Assembly: GCA_001970955.1 (NCBI GenBank)
Contig: MPUH01001112.1
Location: 1-23,787, forward strand
Length of the DNA stretch: 23,787 bases
DNA from: Stentor coeruleus
Lineage: Eukaryota > Ciliophora > Heterotrichea > Heterotrichida > Stentoridae
Direction: 5' to 3'
Position numbers and translations under genes: made by a program. Positions 8,071 through 17,270 of this stretch are shown here, in pieces. Each line of letters begins with the position of its first letter. The first letter of the stretch is position 1. The notes beneath the pieces were generated by a model that saw only the letters and a program-made list of their open reading frames with translations, did no database searches and was not told the origin of the DNA.

Positions 8071-9127
8071 AAGAGAACCTCTTAACTTAACTTTAATAAA
8101 CTTTTTATCGCATAGTAATTCAAATTTTTGTCGCGATTAAATAGTAAAAATGGCCTTAAGCGACTTTAATAGTTTATTATAGTTTTACAGCTTGGAAAGT
8201 AAGGTTGTATAATGAGGGCTTTTCTCCTGAAAGACAAAGCGTTAAGGTTGTGCCTGACCTGTGAAACTTTAATTTTTGTATTTTAGCCCCATAAAAAAAT
8301 ATTACTAGTATAGGGAATTCGGGGAAATATAAAGGTAAAACAGACTTAAAAATGAATTTTGATGTGTTTAAGGTAAAAATTAGTTTTTTTTTTGGATTTT
8401 GATGTTAAAATTCAAAGTTTTTTATATAATTTTTAATATTAGCTTGACTGTTATGAGTATTTTTATTACAGGCTATTTTGTAAAGATTTTACTTTGCTTA
8501 TTAGGATTTTTTGTTGTATGGATTTAATTTTTTTTATGTTTAATTGTATTTGTCTTGAGGTTTATATGCAAAAAATTTAAAGTTTAAATTTTTTTTCTTT
8601 CTAGATTTCATGTAATTTTTTATTGTGTTTTGGGTTAATTAGGCATTCAGAGTTTGAATGATTTATATGTAATTTTTGAATAGATTTATATCGTATAAGA
8701 TAATTAAGATAGTTGTAGTTTTTCCATATTGTATTATGTATTATATTATGTAATTAATGCTTTTTATATATGGGATTTAGGAGCTGAAACTGGAAAAGTT
8801 GATTTATATTGTCTGGCGATTTAAAGTTTATGGTTTAAGGTTAAAATAATATTTTTCAGAGTTTAAGGTTTATTTTATTCTATGTAATACATTAAGACTT
8901 ATAAATTTTTTATGGTTTATATTTTAATATCATTTTTAGAGTCAAGGATTTTTCAAGAAGCTTACGGAGATTTTTATAGTTTAGCTCTATTTTAATATAA
9001 CTTTTATAGTTTAGGAATCCATTAATATATAAAAGTCTACAACAAAAACTCACCATAAAAAACAACCCTACCCAAAACCCATATTCCTAAACTCTAAAAA
9101 ATCTAGTCTCTTAAAAGCTAATCTATT
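8071..9127. other. Convergent-gene spacer, no gene recognised
   Basis: No supported ORF or RNA gene. It is T- and G-rich for most of its length and becomes C-rich on the + strand in the last ~110 bp before the lipase 3' end. A bulged inverted repeat lies at 8130-8164: GTCGC-GA-TTAA pairs with TTAAGCGAC, giving 9 bp with a 2-nt bulge and a 15-nt loop. It could be a 3'-end structure of the CXC transcript. Confidence 0.5.
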
Positions 9128-10309
9128 CTAAACTAAAAACTCTAAAGAACTCTGATACTGGTTTGCAAGGGTAATAACCTGGGCAAAATACTGCATAGAA
9201 GTTGGGTTTCCCCACATATAAGTCAAATGCCCAAACCCATTTTCTTCATCCTTAAACACAATACTTGAAGCTGGAATAGTATTTTCTAACCAGGCCACAT
9301 CAGTAGGATCCGCAAGTCTATCCGCACTTCCTGAAAACAAAGCAATAGGTCCAGGTATTTTAGTAAAATCATACTCCGGAGCTTTTTCCGTCCCATAATT
9401 CGCCATATTTCCAACTTTTCCATAATCAAACTTCTGTACTTTATAACTCAAATAATCAGTCATCTGCTGAAAATGCTCCATATTCAAAGTACTTGTCCCC
9501 CCAGTCTCATGAGCTAATATTACAGGAAACCTTTCAAGATTATCATTTTCTACTTGTTGATCAGCTATTATCCCAATAGCATCATCACAAACAACTCCGA
9601 ATTTAGAACATATTTCATAAAAAAGTAAATTATCATGATGATTTGGTAAAAACTCATAAACCCCAGCATCTTCTAAAGCTTTTATTATAGGGATTTCCTT
9701 GATGATTTTAAACAAAGGGATATCAACATGTCTTATTGTCCCTACAGGGCCAAATGCTATGAATAAATGAAGATTATTCATGAAAGATGGATTTGAAGCT
9801 AAATGGGCAAACATTTGTAAAGATCCTTGAGAATGGCCACCATATACTAATTTAGCTTGTCCTGTGTATTGAAGAACAAATGGGATAACTGCTGGGGTAT
9901 CATAATCAGCCATATGTTGCCATGTAAATTGCCAATATTGAGGATCGGTTTTATAGTTCCATTTTACATGTCCAAGACTATGATATGAACCTCTTGAATT
10001 ACCCATCCACACATCGTAACCTGCGTCTGAGAACATAAATGCTGGACATGGTTCGTTCATTATCCAAGTATCGGCTAAGTCAATTAGTCCATGTTGGAGG
10101 AATACTACAGGCTTTCCTGGGGTTAGTGGTTGGTTTTTTTTTCCTGGGATTCTGAATAGTGTGAGGATGTACCCGTCGGATGTAGTCACGTTATGTGCTT
10201 CGAAACCATAACCATGAGCTGAACATACTTCTGAGAATGTTCGGAGGGCATCTGGGTCGATTGCTGATACATATAGAAACAAGAGGACATAATTAACCCA
10301 ACTTATCAT
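9128..10309 (-). CDS. Secreted/lysosomal acid (gastric-type) lipase
   Basis: A 393-residue alpha/beta-hydrolase of the acid lipase family (gastric lipase, lysosomal acid lipase, LIPA). Residues 1-16 form a signal peptide (MISWVNYVLLFLYVSA), followed by the family's N-terminal region with HGYGFEAHNVTTSDGYILTL and the oxyanion segment VFLQHGL (69-75). GHSQG at 158-162 gives the nucleophile Ser160. D330 in SAD-RLADPTDV aligns with the catalytic Asp of gastric lipase (NDLLADP), and H361 in NGFGHLTYMWG is the catalytic His. WMGNSRG (101-107) is another family signature. The enzyme should hydrolyse triacylglycerols or sterol esters in the digestive vacuole/lysosome, or outside the cell. Length is usual for the family and all catalytic residues are present, so it should be active. 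The stop is TAG. It converges with the CXC gene and is divergent from the PP2C gene. Confidence 0.92.
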   Translation of the reverse strand: MISWVNYVLLFLYVSAIDPDALRTFSEVCSAHGYGFEAHNVTTSDGYILTLFRIPGKKNQPLTPGKPVVFLQHGLIDLADTWIMNEPCPAFMFSDAGYDVWMGNSRGSYHSLGHVKWNYKTDPQYWQFTWQHMADYDTPAVIPFVLQYTGQAKLVYGGHSQGSLQMFAHLASNPSFMNNLHLFIAFGPVGTIRHVDIPLFKIIKEIPIIKALEDAGVYEFLPNHHDNLLFYEICSKFGVVCDDAIGIIADQQVENDNLERFPVILAHETGGTSTLNMEHFQQMTDYLSYKVQKFDYGKVGNMANYGTEKAPEYDFTKIPGPIALFSGSADRLADPTDVAWLENTIPASSIVFKDEENGFGHLTYMWGNPTSMQYFAQVITLANQYQSSLEFLV

Positions 10310-11307
10310 GTTTTTTATACCTTTTTTTTACTCATTTTTTAGCATGATGCAGATTTTTGTTTAGGAAATAGGGATTTAGAGTTTTTATTGGAAAGAAAAA
10401 TGCTTTTGCTAGGGTTTTTTAGATGATTTTTGTTTTGGATTTTTAGATGATTGGATTTAGGGCTTTTTAGTTGAGGCTTAAGATTGGAATTTTTTATTTA
10501 GGTGTAGGGGTTGAGTTTTTGTAGTTAGATTAATAAGTTTTTGATAGGGTATTTTGATTGATGCTTTTAATGATTAGATAAAGCTTTTTTTAGGGTAAGA
10601 TAGGATTTATGATGTAAGATTTTGTGGGATGAAATTTTGGATGCAGAGGTTTATGGAGAGGATTTTATGTATGGATTAAATGATTATTCTTAATAGTATA
10701 TTCAGTAATCTGAGAATCATATAAAGAGATAAATCTAGATGAAGTGAAAATAATTATGTTTACCTTTAAGACAAATAATATATATTTATGATAAGTTTAA
10801 TTTATTTTGAACTCATAATTATTTTTTGTTTAATAAAATGTGAATAATTAGAGATCACTTTGATTTTTAGAATACAAATTAGGATATTATTATAAAGGCC
10901 CATACTATTTTTATATTATAATATATGGAAGAGATTTTCTATTAAATTGTAATGAATAATTCAAAACCTTATGATATATACTTTCATAACATATAAGCTA
11001 CTTTTCAAATAATTCTTCATAATTTATTATCCTACGCTACCTATCACGCTATATTTTTTACTAATTCTCATAAGGGTCTAATCATCATCTTCAATAAACT
11101 CTTTACAAATCCTAAACCCTTATTTCTATTTCAAAAATAATCAACATTCTAACAAAAATCAATATTAAAACCCCACCATATTCTTCCTATTCTAAACCAA
11201 AAATCCTTCCCTACACAATCACACCACATAACCTCAAAACTATTTACCTCCTATCCTCAATAATCCTATCCAATACACCACATTTCTCACCTCAAATAAT
11301 AATTACA
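10310..11307. other. Divergent promoter spacer, no gene recognised
   Basis: The + strand is G/T-rich to about 10680 (10381-10440 has 14 G, 2 C). A roughly 300-bp AT-rich centre follows, then a C-rich, G-free stretch before the PP2C start (11161-11220 has 20 C and no G). No ORF is supported. It must contain the promoters of both flanking genes, probably near the two ends. Confidence 0.6.
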
Positions 11308-12483
11308 ATGGAGTTCCCTAAAAAAAAGCTTGAAATCTTCACACACAGTTCCCCCACCTTCTCCCCAACCTCATACTTCCCAATAAAAGCATCCCCATCA
11401 ACACAAAGAATTCTCCACGAAGTGCAGCAAATGAAAAATCTTACAAAATCAGACCATTCCATGCAAAAGTCTAAAAACCAAAACTCACTTAAATACCTCA
11501 AACTAGCTCCAATAAACCCATTTAATGACTCTAACAGTAGCTACTCACACAGTATGTCAAAATCCCGTAGAAACTACAAACTTCAAGGAATCCTTCCAAT
11601 AAACATAACAAAAAACTGTGTTTCTCGCTGTGCTTTTATATCCCAAAAAGGTAATGATAACAAAACCCCTCACAATCTAAACCAAGATTCTGTTTTATTA
11701 CAAACCAAACTAAATTCTCAGCCCTATCAATTTTTATTTGGGGTATTTGATGGCCATGGTCTAAATGGTCATTCAATATCAACATTGCTGAAAAATCGAA
11801 TTTCTTCAAATGTTCCATATTGTCCTAAAGAACCTCAAGAAATTGATTTAATCGAATACCTTGAAAATTCAATAAACCTAGCATCAAAAACTGTTATGTC
11901 TAGTCCTATTGATACTGATATATCAGGTAGTACTTTATGTCTTGTTATTATATCTGGACCACATATAATCTGTGGAAATATCGGGGATAGTAGATGCATT
12001 ATTGGTAAATACAATGAGAATTGGGATTTTGAAGTATTATCAAAAGAACATAAACCTAATATTCCTGAAGAAGTTGAAAGGATTGAAAATGCTGGAGGGT
12101 TTGTATCTGTTTTCCCTAATAAAAGAAATCAAAAAGAAGGAATACTTAGAGTATGGACTGATGATCCTGAAATCCCTGGACTTGCTATGACAAGATCAAT
12201 TGGCGATAAAGCTATGAAACATGTTGGTGTTATTGATACTTGTGAGATTGTAAAACATAAAGTTTGTAGTGAGGATAAGTTTTTAATACTTGCTAGTGAT
12301 GGGATATGGGATGTTATAAGCAATATGGAAGCTGTAGAAATTGTGTCTAAGTTTTGGAAAGAAGGGAGAAGTGAACTTGCTTGTAAAGGACTTGTAGATG
12401 CTGCTACAGAAAAATGGATGGAGTCTGGGGATCATATTGATGATATTAGTGTTATTGTTGTATTTTTACATGCTAAGGAATAG
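11308..12483 (+). CDS. PP2C-family Ser/Thr protein phosphatase
   Basis: A 391-residue PPM/PP2C phosphatase. An N-terminal extension (1-100) rich in Ser and Lys precedes the catalytic core, with the family motifs in order: NQDS (125-128), FGVFDGHGLNGH (144-155) with metal ligand D148, GSTLCLVII (207-215), GNIGDSRCII (223-232), LSKEHKPNIPEEVERIENAGGFV (244-266), GLAMTRSIGD (291-300), ILASDGIWDVI (327-337) with metal ligand D331, and HIDDISVIVV (376-385) with D379. All metal-binding Asp residues are present, so a Mg/Mn-dependent phosphatase is expected. The core ends almost at the C-terminus, so the TAG stop at 12481-12483 is credible. The N-terminal extension probably serves targeting or regulation. 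Substrate unknown. Convergent with the EF-hand gene, 111 bp apart. Confidence 0.93.
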   Translation: MEFPKKKLEIFTHSSPTFSPTSYFPIKASPSTQRILHEVQQMKNLTKSDHSMQKSKNQNSLKYLKLAPINPFNDSNSSYSHSMSKSRRNYKLQGILPINITKNCVSRCAFISQKGNDNKTPHNLNQDSVLLQTKLNSQPYQFLFGVFDGHGLNGHSISTLLKNRISSNVPYCPKEPQEIDLIEYLENSINLASKTVMSSPIDTDISGSTLCLVIISGPHIICGNIGDSRCIIGKYNENWDFEVLSKEHKPNIPEEVERIENAGGFVSVFPNKRNQKEGILRVWTDDPEIPGLAMTRSIGDKAMKHVGVIDTCEIVKHKVCSEDKFLILASDGIWDVISNMEAVEIVSKFWKEGRSELACKGLVDAATEKWMESGDHIDDISVIVVFLHAKE

Positions 12484-12542
12484 AAGATTTAATCATACTG
12501 ATTAGTTTATGATAATTATATGTTGGATTATTGTATATTTTT

Positions 12543-12556
12543 AAACTTATAAGTTT
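12543..12556. terminator. Perfect 14-bp palindrome between convergent genes (possible shared 3'-end signal)
   Basis: AAACTTATAAGTTT is self-complementary and lies near the middle of the 111-bp spacer separating two converging genes. A palindrome works equally for both directions, so a shared 3'-end signal is plausible. It is AT-rich and might occur by chance. Confidence 0.35.
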
Positions 12557-12594
12557 TTATGCTATTTTTTAGGATTATGATTTTATTTTTTTAA

Positions 12595-14058
12595 CTAATA
12601 AGATGTATTTTTCATCATTTCTTGTACCTTAAGATTCTTTTTTATCTTAAGGTTCTTGATTTCTCCTGCTACAAAGTTCCTCTCATACACACTAGTTCCT
12701 TCTTTCAAACAGCCTGCAGCAATTTTTTTGCTTTTTTCATTTATCACAGGGGTAAAAGTAAATTCCTTCACATGCTGAGTATCATTTTTTATCAACACCA
12801 TTCTATCTTGTGGGGTGATTTTCGTATACAACACATCAATTTTATTCATAAACTCTTCCAAACCCATCTTCCCTTGTTTTTTATCTAAATCCTCTAATAT
12901 CGGGGTTAATATTATAGCTGCCTGTGTATCAATCGCATCTAAATCAATAAAATCCAAACTTATCATCCCATCTCGATCAGAATCCAACTTCCTAAAAAGT
13001 GCTTCAAATTTATGAGATTTAAAGTTTTCATATAATTTACATGAAGACTCACTAGCTTGTGTATAGAATTTCTCACTTTCTTGATTTTTTTTTTCTTCAA
13101 TTTTTTCTTTAATTGTACTATGCATAGAATATAACTCATCCCATATCGGTCTTTCTCCACGGCCATTATTTGGTTTTCTTCCTGTAACTGGGGTGAAGAA
13201 TTTTTGCCCAGTATCTTTATCAAAGTCTCCTTTGATTTGTTTTCTAAGTTTTTCTGTCTCTTCATCAGTTTTTTTCTTAGAATTGTATAACCTGTCAAAA
13301 AACTCTTCGGTGCATTCTGAATTTCTTCGTGTTTGGGATTTTTTATATACTTCTTTTGTGTTTAGAATAGCTTCTTGAGAGTTTCTTCTTGAACATGCAT
13401 CTTTGTATAAGGATGAAAATATGTTTTTTGTATTAGTTCGGCTTGATTTCTGGGATATTTGAGGGACGAAATAACATTCTTTTTGTAATTCTTCTTGTTT
13501 GTCAGAGTGAAGTTTGATTATGTATTGACGATTTTTTTCTAGTTTTTTATCTCTTTCCCAGGATTTAACGATTGACTTGGATTTTTGGTTTATTTTCGGC
13601 TTGAAAGTTAGGTTTTTTTTGGCCTCGGATTCTTTTTCTTGAAGGCGTTTTTCGGAGAGTTGTCGTTGGTTTTCTTTCATTTTAAGGCCTTTTTCATAAA
13701 GCACCTCGCCATAGTTTATTTTCGTGCATGTACTGCTTTTTTTTAAAGGAGATTTTGGATTTATGGGATCTTTTTGTGGCTGTGCTGAGGTTATGTTGGA
13801 GAGGATTTTATTGTCTAAAGATCCTTGAGACTGTTGCTTTTTATGGAAAGCTTGTTTTTGTTTGCGGAAAATGTCTTGATGAGCAGTGATTACGTTCATA
13901 AGAGGGTTTTTCATTGTTTTGTCAAGACAGTATTTTTTAATAAAATCGTCGCTGAGACGTTCAGCGTCATCATTTTCATGGACTATGATATTTCCTTTTT
14001 TATGATCTGAAATGTCTATTGTGATAACTAAAATTCTTGCATTTTTCTCTGCTTCCAT
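12595..14058 (-). CDS. EF-hand protein with repeated FxPxI motifs
   Basis: A 487-residue, Lys-rich protein. The N-terminus (8-60), with ILVITIDISD, a Gly-x-Ile-x-Val strand and DDFIKKYCLD, resembles a small beta/alpha domain common at the start of ciliate and flagellate cytoskeletal proteins; I cannot name it. A repeated motif of form F-x-P-x-I-x-x-K-S occurs near residues 152, 197, 288 (variant) and 435, each followed by a short coiled or basic stretch. Residues 359-370 form an EF-hand loop, DSDRDGMISLDF, with Asp at positions 1, 3 and 5 and Gly at 6 but no Glu at position 12. A degenerate partner lies near 390-403. EF-hand/FxPxI proteins like this are common in ciliates and are probably calcium-responsive cortical or ciliary scaffold proteins; that is inference. 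The stop is TAG. Confidence 0.75.
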   Translation of the reverse strand: MEAEKNARILVITIDISDHKKGNIIVHENDDAERLSDDFIKKYCLDKTMKNPLMNVITAHQDIFRKQKQAFHKKQQSQGSLDNKILSNITSAQPQKDPINPKSPLKKSSTCTKINYGEVLYEKGLKMKENQRQLSEKRLQEKESEAKKNLTFKPKINQKSKSIVKSWERDKKLEKNRQYIIKLHSDKQEELQKECYFVPQISQKSSRTNTKNIFSSLYKDACSRRNSQEAILNTKEVYKKSQTRRNSECTEEFFDRLYNSKKKTDEETEKLRKQIKGDFDKDTGQKFFTPVTGRKPNNGRGERPIWDELYSMHSTIKEKIEEKKNQESEKFYTQASESSCKLYENFKSHKFEALFRKLDSDRDGMISLDFIDLDAIDTQAAIILTPILEDLDKKQGKMGLEEFMNKIDVLYTKITPQDRMVLIKNDTQHVKEFTFTPVINEKSKKIAAGCLKEGTSVYERNFVAGEIKNLKIKKNLKVQEMMKNTSY

Positions 14059-14602
14059 TTTATATTTAAATGTTAAAGTTTAACTATAATGAGTTTTACA
14101 AATTTTGATTAGATACTTAGGAATAGTCGTTTTGTGTAATGGATAGAAAGATATTATAAAGTTGATATTTGTTATATTTTAATAAAAGATGAAAGGTTAA
14201 GAGATGAGGAGAATAGGAATTGGATATGATTTTTATATTTCATATATAAAATAGGTGAAATAGATAAGGATTTGAGGATTTTGAGATGGAAAAATAGAAA
14301 TAATTTCGATAAGCAATATAAGATGAAAATTACTGATATATGTGTAGATGTAATAATTAAACTAATTTATATCTTAATCACAGCATGAAAGCATAGCTAT
14401 ATAACATAAATCTTTTACAAAAAAAAATCCTTTTAACAACACCCAAATATTTTTTAATATTTACACTGATATCAAATCCTATAATATTAAATCAATCTAT
14501 TCATAAATCAAATTCTATATAAAAACTACTAAACATATCTTCAAACCTTAATCAACCCTTATTTAACTCTAAAACTTATGCCAATTTTTTATCAAATATA
14601 AA
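14059..14602. other. Divergent promoter spacer, no gene recognised
   Basis: It is G-rich on the + strand to about 14340, next to the 5' end of the EF-hand gene, then G-poor and C-rich up to the TAF12 start. No ORF, RNA gene or clear palindrome was found. It should hold both promoters. Confidence 0.55.
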
Positions 14603-14926
14603 ATGGCAGAGAGCATCATAAATCGTAAAGAGCTTCAACAAATCTATAAAAGAGGCTTGAGCTTTGACACAAGTGCTGAAGACCTTCTTGTCAAGCTTGG
14701 TGAAGACTTTTTTATAAGAGTTTTAGAACTTGCTTGCAAATCAGCTAATGCTAGAGAAGGTTCAGCTTTGGAAATTGAGGATATAAAGCTTGTTTTAGAA
14801 AAATATTGGGATATCAAAGTTCCTGAATTTGAAAAAGAAGAGACATCTAAACTTACAAGAAGAAGTCAAGCTAAAACAAAACGTGAGGCTGCTGTGAGAA
14901 AAACTTATAATGCTAAAGCTAAGTAA
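14603..14926 (+). CDS. TAF12: TFIID subunit TAF12 (histone-fold protein)
   Basis: A 107-residue histone-fold protein. Residues 8-70 give the fold, with the pattern of TAF12: RKELQQIYKRGL, AEDLLVKLGEDFFIRVLELACKSA, then the TAF12 signature EIEDIKLVLEKYWDIKVPEF (57-76), which matches DVQLHLERxWNIxxPGF of the family. The remaining 31 residues are a basic tail. TAF12 pairs with TAF4 through an H2B/H2A-like dimer in TFIID and with ADA1 in SAGA, and acts in the nucleus in RNA polymerase II transcription. Animal and yeast TAF12 carry long N-terminal extensions; here only the fold and tail remain, a minimal form. The ATG follows an A-rich leader, and the stop is TAA. Confidence 0.88.
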   Translation: MAESIINRKELQQIYKRGLSFDTSAEDLLVKLGEDFFIRVLELACKSANAREGSALEIEDIKLVLEKYWDIKVPEFEKEETSKLTRRSQAKTKREAAVRKTYNAKAK

Positions 14927-15571
14927 ACCATCCCCTTATATATTAGATATAAGATTATTAATAGAAATATTAGGTTTTTAAATATAGTTTATAATAGGTT
15001 TATATATAGTTTATAGAGAAGATATTATGAGAAAATTTTGATTTTATATTTCACAATAATTGTAGAGATGACGATAGAAAAGAGTAATGCAAACAGAAAT
15101 TAGTTTTCAGAAAAACTTAGTTGGCTTTTATTGGCAATAGTGAATTTACTGTTAGGTGTAAAGACATAATATAATGTGGTAAGCTTATAAAGAAAAAATC
15201 TAACATAAGATTATAAAACTTTTGAAAAACCTAAATCATATAACCAATAATAAATGCAAATTCCTAAACAAAACCATATCTCATAAACTTTATAATTTTA
15301 CTTCTAGCAATAAACTTCATAAAAATAATCATACTTTTTATCCTAAACCTACCTCTTATCTTCCTTTAACTTATCCACCTTACTACTCAATCCTATCATC
15401 AAAAACCCTATTTCCTTACCTTAAATCCCATAAAAAAATTATCTAAAATTCCCTAAATCTCTACTTTTAGCTTATAATACAAACCCCAACGCCAAATCTT
15501 ACAATTCCATTTACTTTTTCATTATCTTATCTTAAATCTCATCCAAACTATTACCAAGAATCTATAAAAAA
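14927..15571. other. Spacer without a gene; strong G-to-C strand skew
   Basis: The first part (to about 15190) is G-rich on the + strand and the rest is C-rich and nearly G-free (15361-15420 has 21 C and no G). A 74-codon open frame at 15222-15446 exists only because G-free sequence cannot contain TAG or TGA. It has no domain or coding character. Confidence 0.6.
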
Positions 15572-16441
15572 ATGTCTATAAAGATGAATTCACAAATCCA
15601 ATCTAGAACCCAAGGCTTAATAGAAATGCTCAAACACTCACCAAGCTTAAAGCAAAAAATCATTGAAATGTTTGAATCTATCTCAAATGAACTTCATGAT
15701 GAATCTATCAGAGGCTTTTTCAAACATCTTACAAGCATTATAAAAAGAGACAATTTAGATATAAACCAAGTTGGAATTTATTTTAAAATTATTAATGAAA
15801 TGCCAATGGAATTTAAAGAATACTCTGACACACTCCCAATTGCTTTAACGAAATTATTATTTTTTTCAGATAAAAATGATTTTACAATATGCAGATATGG
15901 TTTTTTAGATTATAGTTTTGAAGCGAACCTTGGGTTTACTAAAAATACTTTGCTGTCTAATTCAATAATCATCAGTTATAATAATGGTAAATGTTTTATA
16001 CAGCAAAAACCTATTGTTGAAAATAATTTTTTTATATCAGTTCTTGTAAGAGACCCAGTGATGCATGATGGAAATTTGTTTTTAATTGGGAATTCAACAA
16101 TTTCATGTTCTTATAAGAATGGAAAACATAGTTTGAAATATGAGGTTGATGGGATATCTTTATATGAAGGTATTGATAATAGTGAATATGATTGTGGGAA
16201 TTTCTCTGAGTTTAGTTTTTGTTATGAAAAAATAGGATCTAATAGAATAGATAAAGCAAGAGATTATCTGAAAAGAAGATGGGTTATTCGTCATCAAAAT
16301 GATAGGAAGGTTATACGTGCTTTACATACGATAGAAACTTATAAGGCTAGAATATCTAGTTATCCTTTGGCTGTTTATGATGGGATGGAAATTTTATTTA
16401 TGGGCAAAATATATATAGTTAGTATTAAAGTAAGAGAATGA
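15572..16441 (+). CDS. Unrecognised protein, 289 aa
   Basis: I do not recognise this protein. The N-terminal ~100 residues are predicted helical (QSRTQGLIEMLKHSPSLKQK, then helices through about residue 100). The middle (about 105-215) is beta-rich with many aromatic and Gly/Asn turns, as in a jelly-roll or concanavalin-like domain. The last ~70 residues begin with a basic helix (KARDYLKRRWVIRHQNDRK) and end in a beta stretch, YPLAVYDGMEILFMGKIYIV. There is no signal peptide or TM. A second Met at codon 5 is an alternative start. The coding reality is supported by length, an A-rich start context and the switch from C-rich leader to balanced sequence. The stop is TGA followed at once by TAG. 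Confidence 0.7.
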   Translation: MSIKMNSQIQSRTQGLIEMLKHSPSLKQKIIEMFESISNELHDESIRGFFKHLTSIIKRDNLDINQVGIYFKIINEMPMEFKEYSDTLPIALTKLLFFSDKNDFTICRYGFLDYSFEANLGFTKNTLLSNSIIISYNNGKCFIQQKPIVENNFFISVLVRDPVMHDGNLFLIGNSTISCSYKNGKHSLKYEVDGISLYEGIDNSEYDCGNFSEFSFCYEKIGSNRIDKARDYLKRRWVIRHQNDRKVIRALHTIETYKARISSYPLAVYDGMEILFMGKIYIVSIKVRE

Positions 16442-16767
16442 TAGGAATAATACTTATATTTGGGGATTTTATTATGGAATTTGGATTTTTTGTCAGGTTT
16501 TGATGTTTTGTGTGTATTTTTTATGACTTTTATGGGTTTGGTGTTCTTGTATATAATTTTGATATACTTTATGTAGTTTTGATTTTTTGGTATATTCGAT
16601 GGTTTTAGGCTTATGCGCTATTTTGTGTTAGCTATAACACAATTTTTATGTTTTTTGCATGTATTTTTGATATTTTTATATCTAGTTTGATTTTGATTTT
16701 TGATAGTTTTAATATATAATTTTGATATTTAATAGATTTAGCATCACACATTATTAGAAAACTATAA
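16442..16767. other. T-rich spacer with TTTTGAT repeats and an 8-bp hairpin
   Basis: No gene is seen. The + strand is T- and G-rich with many TTTTGAT/TTTTGATA words. The 15-mer atataattttgatat occurs twice, near 16553 and 16716. A perfect inverted repeat, TTGTGTTA (16623-16630) and TAACACAA (16635-16642) with a GCTA loop, lies about 125 bp before the next start. Confidence 0.5.
16623..16642. promoter_or_regulatory. 8-bp inverted repeat, 4-nt loop
   Basis: Arms TTGTGTTA and TAACACAA are perfect reverse complements around GCTA. The flanking bases do not extend the stem. It could be a 3'-end element of the 289-aa gene or an operator of the 142-aa gene. Confidence 0.4.
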
Positions 16768-17196
16768 ATGGACAAACCTCGATTTTCTCCAGAAAGAGAT
16801 TTTCCACAAGCTATGATGCTTCAAAAACAAATATATAGAAAGGAAGAAAATTATCTTGGGCTGCGTTTGCCTTCAGAAAAGGAAAGGTTTGAAAAGTTCA
16901 CTAGGGAACTTAACATAAAATTTAATAAAGTCACTCAGACCTTAAGAAGAGAGGAAGTAAGTAAAAGAGCTGGTATGGATATTCAAAGTACTTATAGAAG
17001 CCAATTTTTACATCAAAGACCAAGTTCGAAAGACAAAAGCCATCATTTAGAATCCTCTCTTCCAAAAATTACCAATAGGACCTGGGATGTTATCAATAGT
17101 AAAAGTTCGAGTAATACTGTTAAAAAAGAAAATAATTTTCTTTTATTAAAAGGCAGTCTTAACAATCTAGGCCAAAGGAGGAATATATTTTATTAA
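16768..17196 (+). CDS. Unrecognised small basic protein, 142 aa
   Basis: No family is recognised. It is hydrophilic and basic with no TM or signal peptide. Residues 25-70 form a likely amphipathic helix (RKEENYLGLRLPSEKERFEK and onward), followed by a Ser/Lys/His-rich disordered region with KITNRTWDVINSK. It ends NLGQRRNIFY. An A-rich context precedes the ATG and the stop is TAA. Length and balanced composition compared with the skewed flanks support coding, but a short lineage-specific protein cannot be confirmed without homologues. Confidence 0.55.
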   Translation: MDKPRFSPERDFPQAMMLQKQIYRKEENYLGLRLPSEKERFEKFTRELNIKFNKVTQTLRREEVSKRAGMDIQSTYRSQFLHQRPSSKDKSHHLESSLPKITNRTWDVINSKSSSNTVKKENNFLLLKGSLNNLGQRRNIFY

Positions 17197-17270
17197 AAAT
17201 ATCATAAATATAAAAGTTTCTATACAAAAGTATCTCTATAAACATAAATTACAATACATTATCTAAAAAC

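Noticed and set aside
11292..11501. Minus-strand open frame opposite the PP2C 5' end
   Set aside because: Shadow of the PP2C N-terminal coding region and its C-rich leader; no protein family pattern.
15222..15446. A 74-codon open frame on the + strand
   Set aside because: It lies in a nearly G-free stretch where only TAA could stop it; the product is low-complexity Asn/Lys/Tyr/Leu/Pro without domain or conserved pattern.
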